The notes: a model not told the origin generated them from the sequence alone. DNA of 64,000 nucleotides from Saxidomus purpurata (GCA_022818135.1 JAFMSR010000008.1:27998003-28062002), one strand, 5' to 3'; shown: positions 35,106 to 48,539, counted from the stretch's first letter. Made by a program: numbers and translations.

Positions 35106-35907
35106 ATTTGTATGATTGTAATTAGTTCAGTTTGCTTGCTTCATTCATATCAATTGTTTTATTTAATGTATGTGCAACAAGGAGATGGATATATTTCAAG
35201 GTGTGTTACATAATGCTCTTAATACAACCATTGCAATTACTATATTTTCTAAATATATATACTATAAACAGTGTTAAACAAATTCTGTATATTATATGAC
35301 ATGGGTTTCGTTTTATTAGGAATAATTAGAGAACCAATAAAACAACGCAATCGAGCATCAAAGTGGTTAAGACTTAATAAAAGTAACATTTTGAACACTA
35401 TAAAAGCGAATGTTCTAATCTCTTAAACGTAAAACTACAATAGACCATTGTAGCCACATTTTAGTTCACACTTCATAAATACAACACCCTACAATATTAT
35501 TGTGTAAAGCAAGGTCACTTTGAGGGATAAAAATATCTACAATAATTTATCGACACTCTTGCTGCCACATCCCGAATACTATCTAAATTAAGATCATCTT
35601 AAGACAGGAATCGATCGACCTCTTTAAGAAGTATTTGTCATCGTTTATTTTAGCTCTAAAATAAAATTCAGTCTGAAGGAACATTAAGTCACAATTGATT
35701 GGGTTAAGCGTTTAGTCATTTGAACATCTTTCTTTAAAAAGAGTTCAGTGCCATAAGCTTATTGCTGTAGTTTTTTTTATAATCATAAGTGTATTCTACC
35801 TTATTTGATGCAAGGCATTTGTTTTCTGAAGTGACATCAGAAATCTCGTCGTTACTTGTGGTCTCTTATAACTAAACAAACCTAAAAGTTTAAAAACGGC
35901 TATGCCT

Positions 35908-36470
35908 TTATATTTCGTCTGAGTCATCTTTACAGTTGACCTTATCATATGACGAAATTTGACTGACTCCAGTTCTGGCTGTACTGTTGTGGTAGTACGA
36001 AGGTGTCTCGTGTCTTGCCCTTTCTCGTTTCCAAAACGGGCAACAACGAAAGGCCGATTTAAATCCATTCCGAAAGTTTTTGTTCATGAAACAGTATGTG
36101 ATTGGGTTGCAACAAGACGAAATGTAACTCCAAAGAAATGCTGCTGTTAAAACAACTTGTGACAAATTATCTCGTGCATGCGCCAAGTCTAAAGTCATCC
36201 AAGTTTGTAAAACAAACAGTGGTGTCCAACACACGAAAAACTCTAACACCACGGCAAACAACATTTTTATAACTCTTTTCTTTGCTGCTCGACTCCTCTC
36301 GTTGTTAGTCTGCCTTATGGCAAACCTTGTCTTATTCGAACATTTTCTAGGTTTATTCAGTTCTTCCATATCGCTTGGACCAATTGTACGACCAAAGCCA
36401 TCCTTCACTGATGAACCATTTTTTCGCATGCTTTCCATTTTGAATATTTGACCGTTGCTATTCTGTGTTT
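35908..36470 (-). CDS. cholecystokinin/sulfakinin-type GPCR, last exon (ICL3 to C-terminus)
   Basis: The exon starts after TGTTTCAG (acceptor at 36471-36472) in phase 1, which joins exactly to the donor at 37200, and ends at TAA (35908-35910). It encodes a long third intracellular loop, a basic RSRAAKKRVIKML junction, TM6 with the CWTP motif (FVCWTPLFVLQTW), then TM7 (AAFLWSYISSCC followed by NPITY), CFMNKNFRNGF (helix 8), a Cys pair for palmitoylation (RCCPFW) and a Ser/Thr/Tyr-rich tail ending KDDSDEI. The AKKRVIKML, SYxSSCCNPITYCFMNK and RCC signatures fit CCK/gastrin and sulfakinin receptors, which couple peptide binding to G proteins at the plasma membrane. Other peptide receptors (orexin, CCHamide) fit less well. 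Confidence 0.9.
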
Positions 36471-37200
36471 CTGAAACAATACTTTAAATGTTTAGTAATA
36501 TGTTGAATGTTTGTAACACAGCTATTAAATTCAACTGAAACTTCTCTTTCAAAAATTGTTTGCTGATACTACGGGACAGTTAAAGAAAAACTGAATCATT
36601 GTCAAATTATACATCTACCAGCATGTTATAAAAACACATTAATTTCATTTCCTTGTTTTGGTTACGGTGTGAAGACGGTAACTATCACTACAGAATGAAA
36701 ATGTTGAAGTTAGTAATTGCTTCGGAGGTTTTAATTTTAAAGTTGCAATTCAACTAAGTAGCGTCCATTTTTCATTATTGGCAACATTTTGTGTGTCTTG
36801 AAGGAGTGTAGTTATATGATGAAGAAGAAATAGAAGAAGAGGAAGAGCCAAATATATGAGTAAAAAAAGGTCTACCTAATCTGGAATTGGACAAATTGCT
36901 TTTTCGCACATGCTCCATATACATGTATCTCTAACGTATGTTTAAATGTTTAATTAACTTAATTATTGGCCACAGTAATATATTTCCCGGTGAGGAATCA
37001 GGAAATTATTTACATGGGAGTCTGCTTGAACTATAATATTCTTAAAATAAGAATGAAGAATGAATGCCATTTTCCTACCAATTGATATACATGTACTAAC
37101 AGGGATACTGGTTGGATTTATCTTAATGCAGATCATGTGTGTATAATGAATACATTTTAAGTATTTCGTCGAATATTAAATACTGTTTATGTGAGCTTAC

Positions 37201-37566
37201 CCATTTCGTGTTTATCTATTTGCATTCCACTCCAAAGCGTGTAGGCGATTTTACCATATGACAACGTCATGATAATAATTGGCAAAATCAAGAGAATAAA
37301 GTCTAAAAATATGGTATACATTTTGTGCCACAACATATCTGGCCACATTTCACGGCACATAGCATTTCCTCTTGGCAAAACAGTGTACTTGTTGTAGATG
37401 GCAATGGGAATGCTAATGATTGAAGCAATCGTCCAGCAGACAATAATTGTCTTATATGAATGGTTCAACGTCTGCCATTTTCTTGAGTGAAGCGGTCGAC
37501 ATATTGCGAAGTAGCGTTCCATCGAAATGGCCACTAACGTGAAACAGCTGACACTTACAGAAACAG
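37201..37566 (-). CDS. cholecystokinin/sulfakinin-type GPCR, penultimate exon (TM3 to TM5)
   Basis: Acceptor TTTTCAG at 37567-37568; donor GGAAATGG-type end ATGG|GTAAGC at 37200. The exon (366 bp) encodes the second half of TM3 (VSVSVSCFTLVAIS), the MERYF version of the DRY motif, ICL2 (CRPLHSRKWQT), TM4 (Trp in IIVCWTIASIISIPIAI), ECL2 with the conserved Cys (MCREMW) and TM5 (FILLILPIIIMTLSYG). The intron to the final exon is 730 bp. The exons for the N-terminus, TM1, TM2 and the first half of TM3 must lie upstream (higher coordinates). I did not find them up to 64000, so the 5' intron may be very long or run past the window. Confidence 0.9.
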
Positions 37567-38377
37567 CTGAAAATAGAAATTTGACACTTGAATACACAGA
37601 TGAAATGGAAACTTGAAACGAACAGACACAACTTGAATATATGTACATCGCAAGTGAATCGTCGTATGTACATGTAGTTTGCCTGTCAAATATCTTTTTT
37701 CAGACACTGCTGAAAAAAATATTCAAAGACAATTTTATCGATTAGACTTTTACAATGTATTTCTACACTTGATAATATGAAACATACGTTTATTACAACG
37801 GAAAGATGTGTTCGTTATGGTAGATATGGAAATGATGTTATTGTTTATGTATTGATATTTATACGAAAGATTGTTTTGCAATGGCCAAGGATGAATCATT
37901 AAAATTATACACAAATATAGCGGTAATATATATCCGTTGTCAAAATGACAATAAAATAATTTCCGATTGTATGCCCTCAATACCAATACAAACAGAAGAG
38001 ATATGTCCGTTATAAGCATGTTTCTAAAAGAATAAAGAAACACACAATATCCGTTTCAGGCTTTGATAATCAATTTTGATTCTAGAGTTTTATTCTAAAC
38101 CTGCTTGGCATTAACATAGTTTACAGCAATAATACAAAAATCACATTTGTTATGTTTTCTAAAATATTTGCTGAATATGTTATTGTTTTTTTGGCGATAT
38201 GCTTTATTTCGCTATGAAATAAAACAAAATGCAGTTTCGTGGACAATTGCCATACAGTTTTTCACAAATAACCTTTCTGTACATGAAATAAATAACATAA
38301 TTTTTTTTAACAAGAATGTAAAATAAACAAGTAATATCTTTAAAAATAAAAGATGGTCGACGTAGGTGACGTAATAA

Positions 38378-38449
38378 ACACATTTTGTGTTTCAGAAGGC
38401 TCCCGGGCAGTACACTGTTTATTCCGGTACCGAAACGCTAGCCAATAAT
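38378..38449 (+). repeat. 72-bp direct repeat, copy 1
   Basis: ACACATTTTGTGTTTCAGAA through GCCAATAAT, identical to 38600-38671 except for one base (CTGTTTATT against CTGCTTATT). Contains GGCTCCCGGGCAG. Probably part of a duplicated repeat. Confidence 0.85.
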
Positions 38450-38599
38450 CAATGACGCTAGATGTCCGGCCCCGGACAACACCTCGTTGAATACAAAAGT
38501 TGATCTTCGTACTGTCCAGAAACCTTGACATAACGTGTTCTGTTTTTTTCTTTTTTTGCAACATGATTTATTATAAATAACTATAATATAAAAAAATAT

Positions 38600-38671
38600 A
38601 CACATTTTGTGTTTCAGAAGGCTCCCGGGCAGTACACTGCTTATTCCGGTACCGAAACGCTAGCCAATAAT
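38600..38671 (+). repeat. 72-bp direct repeat, copy 2
   Basis: Second copy of 38378-38449, offset by 222 bp. The flanks diverge after GCCAATAAT. Confidence 0.85.
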
Positions 38672-39751
38672 TTGCAGATTCTGATTGGTCACATTATAAC
38701 GAAGTTGGTTAGCAACGCGTCCATACCAACGGAAGTTCAAATCAAAAGTATACGACTACGTCGAAAAAGATAATGTCAATGCCATTGTCGTGATAATGAT
38801 AAAGGAATGTAAACTATATACAATGTAATATGTAGCACGTTTAAGAGCCCCTTTCGGCAAGGTTTAGACGAGAGCATGTGTCTGGCAAGGGCAACAATCC
38901 GTTTAGAAGAAAACCAGTATTTGTAGCCACTGATATGTATAGCTTTTAAATTATCTGAATTTCACAATATCATTTGAATTACCATACTTCCGTGAGTTAT
39001 AATACCTGTATGAATAATCTATTTTTGCTTTTTGTTCGTTAAAATGTGTAATCCTTTAATGTAGAAACGTTCACAACTCATTCTTATAAGTGACAACAAT
39101 TATTGTTGTGAATGTTATAAACTTGTATGTGAATCGACATTTGTCTGGCATCTTTTTCTGTTTTACTTCCCTACAGGGAAATATCGGATTATGATTAAGT
39201 TAACATATGTCTTGTATGTTGACATTGCGTTGTGACAACTGTAACATGTTTGACCTTCATCGACTCAGTCAGGAATTATACATTTCACATGTCATTATTT
39301 CAGACAGCGCTTCTGATACTAATGACATATCAAACAAAGACACCAATTCCCTAGAACCTTACCTCATAGTTTACATTTTGTATGAACTGGCGCAAAATTG
39401 TTTAATTTTTTGTTGTGAAACTCTGCAGATAACGTAAGGGAAACAATCCGTTAAGTAAACAACGGGGACTATAAACCATTTAAACGGGTAAATATTATTC
39501 AGTAATTATATACTATTTAAAGATATAAGATGCATAACTTTATGTTGACGCGAATGAAATAAGAAAATAGTCACATTTTCTTCTACTCCAAAAGCCGAAT
39601 CAATAAAATTGTTCATTGTTCATCTTCCAAATAGTTTCTAGTTCATCACAACATGCTTCAATGAAACTACGAAAACGTTTTTAATATTTTCTAGTCGTTG
39701 TTATTTTATCTAAAGTTGTTGCCATTGAATATATAAATCTGTGTTTACTGA

Positions 39752-39910
39752 TTATGGTTTGTGAGAAATGTTATTGACAGTGATATAATGGTCCTATACA
39801 GTGATTGCCATTCCATTTTAGTACAACCGGAACGACGAGCACTAGAAAATAGCCAGGATACTTTGTCGATGGAAGTGCTTATCGGAAAACTCAAAATGAT
39901 AGTTTTATAA
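39752..39910 (+). other. small open frame with coding-like composition, unidentified
   Basis: The plus-strand frame (RNVIDSDIMVLYSDCHSILV, then QPERRALENSQDTLSMEVLI) ends at TAA near 39910. It is charged and non-repetitive, unlike most frames here, but has no motif and no clear acceptor. It could be a terminal exon or a retroelement fragment. Confidence 0.25.
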
Positions 39911-40534
39911 AAGACGAAAGAAGGTCTAGCCAAAGGCGAAATCTCACATTAGGCAAACAAACTTTAAAGATACTGCTCCAAGGCAATCTATATTTCATAC
40001 ACTTTTTAAAATCTGACAAGGCTTTATATAGTTAACCAAGGTATTTAATTCTCTAAGTAGACGCAGATTTTAATATGACTTCAACGATCTCCAATGAGCT
40101 CCGTTACTTCTCTTCAAATTGAATACAATGTAGCAATACATGACTTGCATACTATTGAAGCTATAATACTGCTAAAATTGACCAGAAGAAGTAAGGTCAA
40201 GAAAACTTCTTAAAACATGAAAAATATTTAGAAAAATAAAAGAAAATAATATATGCTCAACAATTTCTTTCATAGGTGCATGCAAACACAGATTTATCAA
40301 TTTTCAAATTGATGGAATATCAAAAACGATTTTGACGTTTTTTTCAAATATGTTCAAGAGGAATAATTTATGTTATTTAGCTTTAACTTTCGCAATGGTT
40401 GTATTTTAATGACGCTAAACAATTGGTGAATGTATTACAGTAAATTGCGATTAACATATTCGAATTATCACATTAATGGCGATTATTTAGAATTCTATTT
40501 AATTGCTGAATACCTGAACATGTTCTAAATTTAC

Positions 40535-40895
40535 TTAAAGGGGTACGCCCTACATCTAGCAGATTAAATTCTCGAAACATAGATTATGTGTTCAATGAAC
40601 GTAAATGATAAATAAATACAATTTCAAAGAAGAACCCATAGCGAAAAATGCCTCATTTTACCATAATTAACCAATATAGATGCTTTCTGTAATAAACCGC
40701 AATTGTACAACAACACGTCTACATATATCATTGAATGTTTGACGGTACTGCAGTATATTTTAAACCGCTGATTTTATCGATAATGACTAGGAAAGCATAG
40801 CTGAAACTTTTAGGTTAAGTTGAAATACTTCCAAAGATTATATTATTTATGTTTTGGAGGTTACTTAGTTTGACATCAGTTATAGGTCCCTCTAA
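40535..40895. mobile_element. TTAA MITE family B copy
   Basis: Left end TTAAAGGGGTACGCCCTACA TCTAGCAGATTAAATTCTC; internal TGTGTTCAATGAACGTAAA and GATTTTATCGATAATGACT; decayed right end AGGTCCCTCTAA. Aligns along its length with 50841-51165. Non-coding. Confidence 0.7.
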
Positions 40896-40999
40896 GTTTC
40901 ATCTCCACTACTCATGGGAAATATAATGGTTCATGTCCGTAATATTAACGGTGAAATGAACCTTGTAACTAGTGTTTGTAAACTTTAAGAAACATCTGC

Positions 41000-43370
41000 T
41001 TATCCTCATCAGTACATCTTAAATAACTGTAATTTTCTGATCATGCAACTGAGACATATGCTAATCTATTTATCACCACAACAATATACACTTGGAGCCA
41101 CTTCTAACCCGACACTTACATAATTCGGTATAACTAGATTATTTGTATGCAGATTTCGTTCGAATTTTAGAATATAATTAATTCAACACATAATACGTAC
41201 TTCTGCGAAATGTAATTTTAATTGATAAACAAATACATATAAAACTTAACAATAAAAAAACCGCTGTAAAATCCGAATTTACAAAATGGTATAACGTAAT
41301 ATCCCAACAATGAGAAAAGTCACCGATTGATAATAAAATCCGTACATCCGAGTAGAGAAAGGAAATACAATGTTAATTGTATTTTAAAGATAAATTTTCA
41401 CCTTTCTTACGATTTATAGTGAACAGGTTGATAGTGCATATGTTTGCAAATAAAATTATTGCTAAATAAATATGATACATTTATATACGTGACTGTCTGA
41501 GTGATTGGCCGGCAAGCAATGCATTAGTCTATACTACGTATCACAGCGGGCCAACAAACAAAACTGACATGTATATATTCTGGAAATTGGTGATGGTGGA
41601 TGTTGAGGCATGGCCCCAAAGGAATTCAAGGAGACTCATTCTAACTTGAGTTGTTTGACTTGCATTCGTTTTATCGCCGCATTGAACTAACAAAATGTGA
41701 TTACCTTTAATAAATTGTTATAATCATAGTATTAAGATATTTGCCGCCACACCTTCTCTCGGTTGTTTAGTTATATGTTGAGAAAAGATCACCTGCACAA
41801 CTGTGTTCACATGAAGGCAACGATTACTTTTTGCGCAAATTAGTCTATAAACACCTATCTAGACATGCAAATAACTTTAGATTCTACACACACAAAAAAT
41901 CAACTTGGTCAATATATAAACGTTATATTATAACCACGATTTCAATAATGTCGTGATATTTTCCTTATGTCCCCACCTTTAATTAAATACATATCAGTCA
42001 GTCCCTTTTGTTCCTGGATAAAACTGAAGTTTTGAAATAGAATGTCAGTTGACTACAAAGAGTACGAGTTGACTCGTGTGTTCAAGAAAAAAATAGACTG
42101 TGTCTACAGTATTCATCTCAGAAGTACCTGCATTTTTCAATGAAGAGAGACGCATATTTTCGATCTAGTGCTTAAGTCTCCATGCACCATTTACTCACCA
42201 CGTATTAAATATAGCGGGCCGCTACTGCAGCCCGCAATAATACAACTGAAATATATCTGTTTAGCATGTAAAATTGCGAACCACGCTGATGGAGGCTCTG
42301 AAGTTGAAAAGTCTGAAATAGATCAATACAGTTCCGAGTCGTCCAAATGTCTTCTGCCGACGAACAGACACCATATCATTGTATGTTACAGCATAGGTGC
42401 AGGTGATTTACGTTACGGATACTAATTATACGAATCGTAAATTTCCCAGAGTTTACCTCGTACAGTTTAGAAGTATAGATTTTGCAGTTACGTCTGTAAC
42501 ATTGACTTCGAATCTCAAATAATTGTTGATAAAGCTGATTTATGTGACACCCATTGATTGTGCCGTTATCATCATGTGCGTAGTGAGACTAGTGTACGAC
42601 TAGTGTACGACATCATTTATCAAAGTGCCGACAAATAACATTTAATATACAATGTTGTGTTGTTTGATCTTAAATGTGCCAATCTAAGATATTCTTTAAA
42701 TAGTTTTACTAATCGACTAGCATGAGGACATGTCTCAATATCTGCCCAAACATGTACTTGATCGAAGAGTCTAAGGTTGACCAAACTTTAAAGCTTTTGG
42801 AGCATCAAATAATTACTTGTTTTATCGCCAATCTTTCTGCAATGCTTTCAACTTTATGCACGAAATGATGATTGATCACGACTGTGATTTTGGACTTTGA
42901 AACATTCAGTTTACTTGTATTTTTTGAATGAAATTTCGTGGTTAAGTGAAATATTGAAATGTTATGAAAACACAGAGTACTTCATCAATATTAGCAACTT
43001 TGAAATGAAACCATAGTATACTTGCGGTTCGATAAGAAAGGAAAAACATTTTAAAAATAAATCTGATAAATGTACAACATTCAAAAATCGTCTTTTACAC
43101 ATTATTATTGGTCAGAGTCTTATAACCTTGCATGTAGGAACACTGAACGACTTACAACAAAAAGTTTTCGTAATAAAACAATAAACTGCGATAAATTTAT
43201 TAAATAAAACTGCAAAACTTTAGTATAATAAAACTAATACGACGTACCCTTGAACCAGCCAATTATTTTCTTAAATGTTAGAAATAGTCTAAACGTATGT
43301 AAAATGATAAAAAAATGCACTTTTCAAGAAGAACTTAACTTGCTATCTTCGACCTACATTTTCGCGTGGG
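41000..43370. other. non-coding; one weak exon-like island
   Basis: Mostly featureless AT-rich DNA. 42271-42385 is bounded by CTGTTTAG and GTATGT, is open on the plus strand (ANHADGGSEVEKSEIDQYSS in part), and could be an exon. No family is recognisable, so I do not call a gene. Confidence 0.35.
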
Positions 43371-43474
43371 TAAGGCGGAGAAAGTGCGTAATATCGACAT
43401 GTATTGCTATTCTAGCATAAAATGTGCTGTTTTTGCCCATTTTGCCGGTGTTTTAACAGGAGAAAAAACGTGTG

Positions 43475-43950
43475 TTAACGGGGAGATTCTCGCGCTCACG
43501 TGCCGTTATAACCCGTTTTTAATTATGCACGTTACAGGGCCAATGTAAATAATGGACGCCGTATACATTCCTCTTTCAAGCAATCTGTAGAATCACCATA
43601 TCACATAATTGTTTATCCTTTCAGTTATTTTATCCGGATATAATCCTTGAAAATGTAGATTAAATATTTTAACCGCACAAGATTCAACATGGCGGATCAG
43701 GTCAAATATTGTAAGGCCCCGGACACGCATAATTAAAAACACGTATCCATAACGACACGAGAGTCGGCTTCGTTTGCTTCCACCTATGATACATTTAAAA
43801 AACAACTCTAGTGACTAGTCTATTTAAAAAGTTGATTTTTCTGGGTTTTTTTATGCTAGAATAGCGTTTACGCACGTTTATTCGTGTTATAACATCTGCA
43901 GAATCCCTCGGGATTCTGCAGATGTTATAACACGAAAAAACGTATGTTAA
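43475..43950. mobile_element. foldback/MITE cluster with perfect hairpin at its end
   Basis: The arm at 43503-43542 (GTTATAACCCGTTTTTAATT and onward to GGGCC) is inverted, imperfectly, at 43714-43765. Further right, 43882-43945 is a near-perfect hairpin: CGTGTTATAACATCTGCAGA ATCCC and its exact reverse complement across a central TCG-type turn. Similar GTTATAAC and CGTTAAC motifs recur through the block. Confidence 0.7.
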
Positions 43951-43959
43951 CCCTACATT

Positions 43960-45880
43960 GAACTTGACAATACAGACGAAAGGATTACACTTTAATCAAA
44001 ACCATTTCTACTTTCTACGTAGTATAGCTTGATAAATAGTATACAACGTTAAACTAAAACCTAAAGGGAATTATATGAGAGAATATCTAATTACTAGCTT
44101 ATTTCTGCTTAATGAAGGACATACGTTGTCAACTGAATTGCTGTTTGCATAGATATCGTCAGTTTGTAATCAGCAGGCGACATGATAAATATTTAATCGT
44201 GAAATGTATTTCCTTATGCATAGTAGATCTTTTAATGGCATTTTGATTCTTGCAACAATTTACTCGCTTATGTCTATCCATTGACTGAATTTAAGGGTAA
44301 TGGGCAGAAATTGTCTGAAAACTTAAGGAGAGCGTGTTGTAATTTTTTGTATATTAGATTTACTCAAACAAAGACTGAGCTATTAATCTTAGACTACAAT
44401 CTGTCCTTGAAAGGTTTGACCCAAAGATAATATCCTGTTCTTAATCTAATAAAATTTTACACTGAAGTGACAAATTTTATCCATTGGTCTCCTTTCAATA
44501 TGACGCATGAAGTTTATGTATATAGATGTAGTAATATTAACAGCAATCAATATATTTCTTTCTGAATGCATGATTAACGTCTTCTAAGTCTGCCAAAATT
44601 TATAATTTCTTAGACAAGGAGATTTTGCTTTGGACAGTAGTAACTTACATGAGTAGCAAATGTGTATTGTCTCTGAATTGCAAAACAATCATTACTGCTT
44701 TACACCTTACAAATAGAACCAAATGAAAATACTTTAACTGGACATTATTTTACACTGAATGTATTTAATGGCTGGACAAGTTGAAGATGGCACTGATATT
44801 GAAAACTATGAAATACAGTTTTAAGGAATTTGGTTCAAAGCATTTTGCAATCATGTTCCACAATAAAAAAGACTTTCTTCAGGTTCTGAACTTTTTGTCA
44901 TGACTACCTTCTGGGACCTAACGACCTAATTTTGGAAATTGTTTCATTTGATTTATGTATTGAATTATTGTTTCGTTGCCAAAAGAAAATATCAAGTTTT
45001 GCTTCTTCCGGTAATAGACAAAAGCTTAGTTTGTTTTATCTGGTATTTGTCTGGCACTTGTCTATTAGATAACAAGACAAAACTGTTCTTGTGGTTCCAA
45101 CGAGTAAATAGTACAGCAAAAAGGTACTGGCTTTGCAAATCTAACGCGATAAGTTTACAGACAAGTACAATGCTCATAAAAACGTCTTCATGCAACAATT
45201 AATTAACTTTTTATTTTATTTTGTGGACAATAGTGTAGTATTGTAACATTCATTGCATGAAGACGTGTTTTACTAAGGTTTCACTAAGGTCTATCCAAAA
45301 TAAATTTGATAATTTTATAGATATGACAAATATAACGCAAGAACTTTTTAATTTCATTGATGTTATGTAATCCTTTCTAAAGGTATATGCAATGTGTGAC
45401 GGTCACGTCTGAACTAATATAAGCCCTGCACTCATTTAAAGTTTGTCATATTGTACATGTTTTATTCACCATAAGTTCAACCTTTACTTGGAATCATACC
45501 TTTAAGTACATGCCGTTGCACTTCTAGAGGACCAAATAAAACATCTTGTTTTTTTATACAAGTTTTGTTTTAGTTTCGATTGCAAAAGAAGTTTTCAATA
45601 CCTTATATTTATCAATCGCTTTCAATGCTACATGCAATGAGACAAATGTTATGTGACATGTCCAAAGACAAACTTCAAACAGCTAGAGTTGAGATACTAG
45701 TGTTACTACGCAAACCCCAGAACCACTTCACCACTGATGTCCACTAGACATCTACTGCGACATAAAAGTACAACAGTGCTCTAGTCTTCTTTGAAGATTA
45801 AAAGTTCATTTTAGTCTTGGAACCGCATTTCCTCCAACCCAGACTTTAACGTCATACACTATGCGTTGTTTGAAGGTAAC
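43960..45880. other. non-coding, no feature recognised
   Basis: AT-rich with only short frames. The pair of opposing frames at 44939-45202 are strand shadows of each other and lack motifs. Confidence 0.4.
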
Positions 45881-45889
45881 TTTTACATT

Positions 45890-46300
45890 AGTTTTGTACA
45901 CACTATGCTTGAGAAAAGACAACGATTTTGACGTAATGTTTCCTGAAATTACAGTTATCAGTAAGAATGTTGTCGTAATCTTGGACTTTTTCTATTAAAG
46001 CAACAACGCATGACAGAAAGATTTATAGGCAATTTTGCTTCAAACACTTAATTAGGTCAGAATCTTTCTACTTCAGAAGCTACCAGGAAAAGATTTCGTC
46101 TTATCTCGATGATTGTTGCAAGTCTCGCGAGCCTATCTTGAACACTCAGTTCCGATATTCGTTAATCAAATAGATGTTGTCGAGAATGACAAAATATCAG
46201 TTGTATGGCATATGTTCATTCAATTTGCAAATACACAGTGTATAAATATACATTTATGTAAGGTCGATTTTCTTTTGTATCTACTAATACATTTGTAAGA
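45890..46300 (+). repeat. dispersed paralogous segment, also at 15440-15886
   Basis: Collinear diverged match to 15440-15886. A family B MITE-like left end (AAAGGGGCATTCCCTACAAC, 46370) follows. Confidence 0.6.
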
Positions 46301-46802
46301 GAAATAACTTACTACAAATCATTTCTTACATGTTTTCAAAGCGTTAATTGTGTTTAAATATCTTATTCAAAGGGGCATTCCCTACAACGAACAGATTACT
46401 TACGCACTATGAGCTAAGTGTGTGTACAATAATAAGTGTATAAGTTTTCCAAGAAACACATATGTCCCGATTATACACGATACACGGTGGGTTAATATCG
46501 CGTCGTGGTATAATAAATCGCTGTCAACTTAAAAATTATGAAAGAAGTTCAACTATATCACGTTTGATTACGCTAAATTTACAGATGTTTTACCGATGAA
46601 AAAAGTTGCAAAACATGTCAGTAAGTTGATATACAGACAGACAGAGTTACTGTGAGACATAAGTTTGAAAATAAAACAATCAACAATGAAATTAAAAACC
46701 TTGACGAGACGGCTATTGTTGGAGTTCTTTCGTTTTCAGTTATCCAACCATCATCTTTAACCATATTGATATATCAAGTATAACTATAAATTTACACAGA
46801 AA

Positions 46803-46990
46803 GGGTAGTGGTGGAGCGCCCACTTCGAGTGCAGGAAGTCGTGGGTTCGCTCCCTGACCGCGTCATACCAAAGTCGTAAAACATGGTACCAGTAGCTCCC
46901 TTGCTTGGCGCTCAGTATTAAAAGGGAAACTAGCTTCTCTTCTCTCATACCCTAACGTCGATGGATACCATAAGGAATGAGGTGTCGAGA
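46803..46990 (+). mobile_element. tRNA-derived SINE
   Basis: A-box-like GTAGTGGTGGAGCGCCC, then a clear B box GTGGGTTCGCTCCCTGACC, followed by a conserved-looking body (CTTGCTTGGCGCTCAGTATT AAAAGGG) and a tail with GATAAATATAAGTTAAATAA. The tRNA part does not form a complete cloverleaf. The best SINE in the window. Confidence 0.75.
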
Positions 46991-47099
46991 GTGATAAATA
47001 TAAGTTAAATAACTTGTTTCACAATCGACTTAAAATAAATGAGTCTAAACTAGACATTACCCAGTATGTGACCTGTGTTATATAAAAACAAACTGGTCG

Positions 47100-47400
47100 T
47101 AAACTGTTGGCAAACGAAAACTGTTTCATTATTTGTCTAGCCATAATAGTCATTGTTGTCTCTGTCAGCTGGTTTGTAGATTATCTGCTCTATTTGTGGC
47201 TGCCTTTATTGCAAAAACAAGACGAGTTTTTTTGTCTTAATACCGATAGAATTTTCTCACTTCGGGATGTTGTTACATTTAATGACAACAATATCAAATT
47301 TATGAGTCTAAAGGGGAAAATAAGACAAGCAAGAATATTATGTTGTTCTTTATCAGTGCTTGTTATTTGTAATTTAAAATATACAACTCCTGTCTAGTAA
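47100..47400 (+). repeat. segment similar to 17590-17790
   Basis: TTTCATTATTTGTCTAGCCA TAATAGTCATTG aligns with TTTCTATTATTTGTCTAGCC AAAATAATTATT at about 17617. Both sit about the same distance beyond the paired segments 15440 and 45890, so they may be parts of one longer duplicated unit. Both have hydrophobic open frames, but the proteins do not match well. Confidence 0.45.
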
Positions 47401-48094
47401 AATATCCTATCCATATTTTTGTAATTATTAATCTAGATATTGAGAACGGCGTTATAAGTCAATATGAGTAGTATGGTACAAAGTATAGCACAAATTTAAT
47501 GACCGACCGAACGAATTAAATTTGAATACATCTATATTGATAAAACAAATTGGTTGTCTGCAATTTTTGAGACAAATAATGAACGCTTCAATACTCCCGA
47601 CTCTTTGTCATTCAAGACCAATAGACCCAAACGTTGTATTGTCGTTAGTCGTTAAAGCTATCAAGACACCATATTTTATCAGTATTGAACAGATTGTCAG
47701 AAATAAATAGAAATTCTGTTACAGGCTGTAGAGATTGATGAATTAGTTCAATATAAATAGTCTGCTGCTTTTCTTGTCTAAAATTACCAATACCTATGGT
47801 TGAAATAGTCCAAAAACTGCAAATTGAATGAATAAACGTAATAACAAATATAAAAAAGTTTGAAAATAGTTGACGCTTCATAGCGTATAAGATTATTAAA
47901 AGTTAGGAATCATAACGTCTAAAAGCAGAGAAGGTCTCTTTATGCTATGAAAGATTTTACCCTCCAGTTCTTTCATTTTCAATGAGCACAACTGTCACTA
48001 ATGTTTTTCCTGACACTAAATTGTCTCGTGACTCACTTATTACTTGCATTTATAAATGAACAAACCTATATGGAACAATGGAGCAAAGATGGTC

Positions 48095-48445
48095 CTATAT
48101 CGCTCATCTAGCCACCATTAGCTATAATACAAGGTCAACAATGGTTCAATTTGTCTTGGGGTCCTGATTTGAACAATCTCTGTAGATCTACATGATGCTT
48201 CATTCTAGAAACTATTTAAGCCACTGTGAAATCAAGTGATCCGAGAGTCATGATTTGAACACTCTCGTTTGACTTGGGGCCCTAATTTGAACAATCTTCG
48301 TAGAGGTCCACTACATAATGCTACATTCCAAATATATAGAATCCTGGTCTTGTGATTCTAGACAAGCAGAAGCTTTCCCTATATAAGCCACCCGGCCTTG
48401 GGCCAATACGACCACCATCGGACAAATAACAAGGCCAATATGAAA
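48095..48445. repeat. two diverged units of a dispersed repeat
   Basis: CTTGGGGTCCTGATTTGAAC AATCT at 48155 and CTTGGGGCCCTAATTTGAAC AATCT at 48275, each followed by GTAGA-TC-AC-ATGATGC/ATAATGC. Non-coding. Confidence 0.65.
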
Positions 48446-48539
48446 TCACTTGATTAATAACATTATATTACTGTATATCTGTATTTTTGAAATAATACAT
48501 TACCAAACAAATATAATTTAAAAATATAATGTACCGGTG

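Noticed and set aside
37750..38043. Missing TM2 exon of the CCK-type receptor (RNMLITDISLLFVLVL)
   Set aside because: It follows an acceptor-like site, but lacks the NLAxxD spacing of TM2 and any upstream loop or donor consistent with joining 37566.
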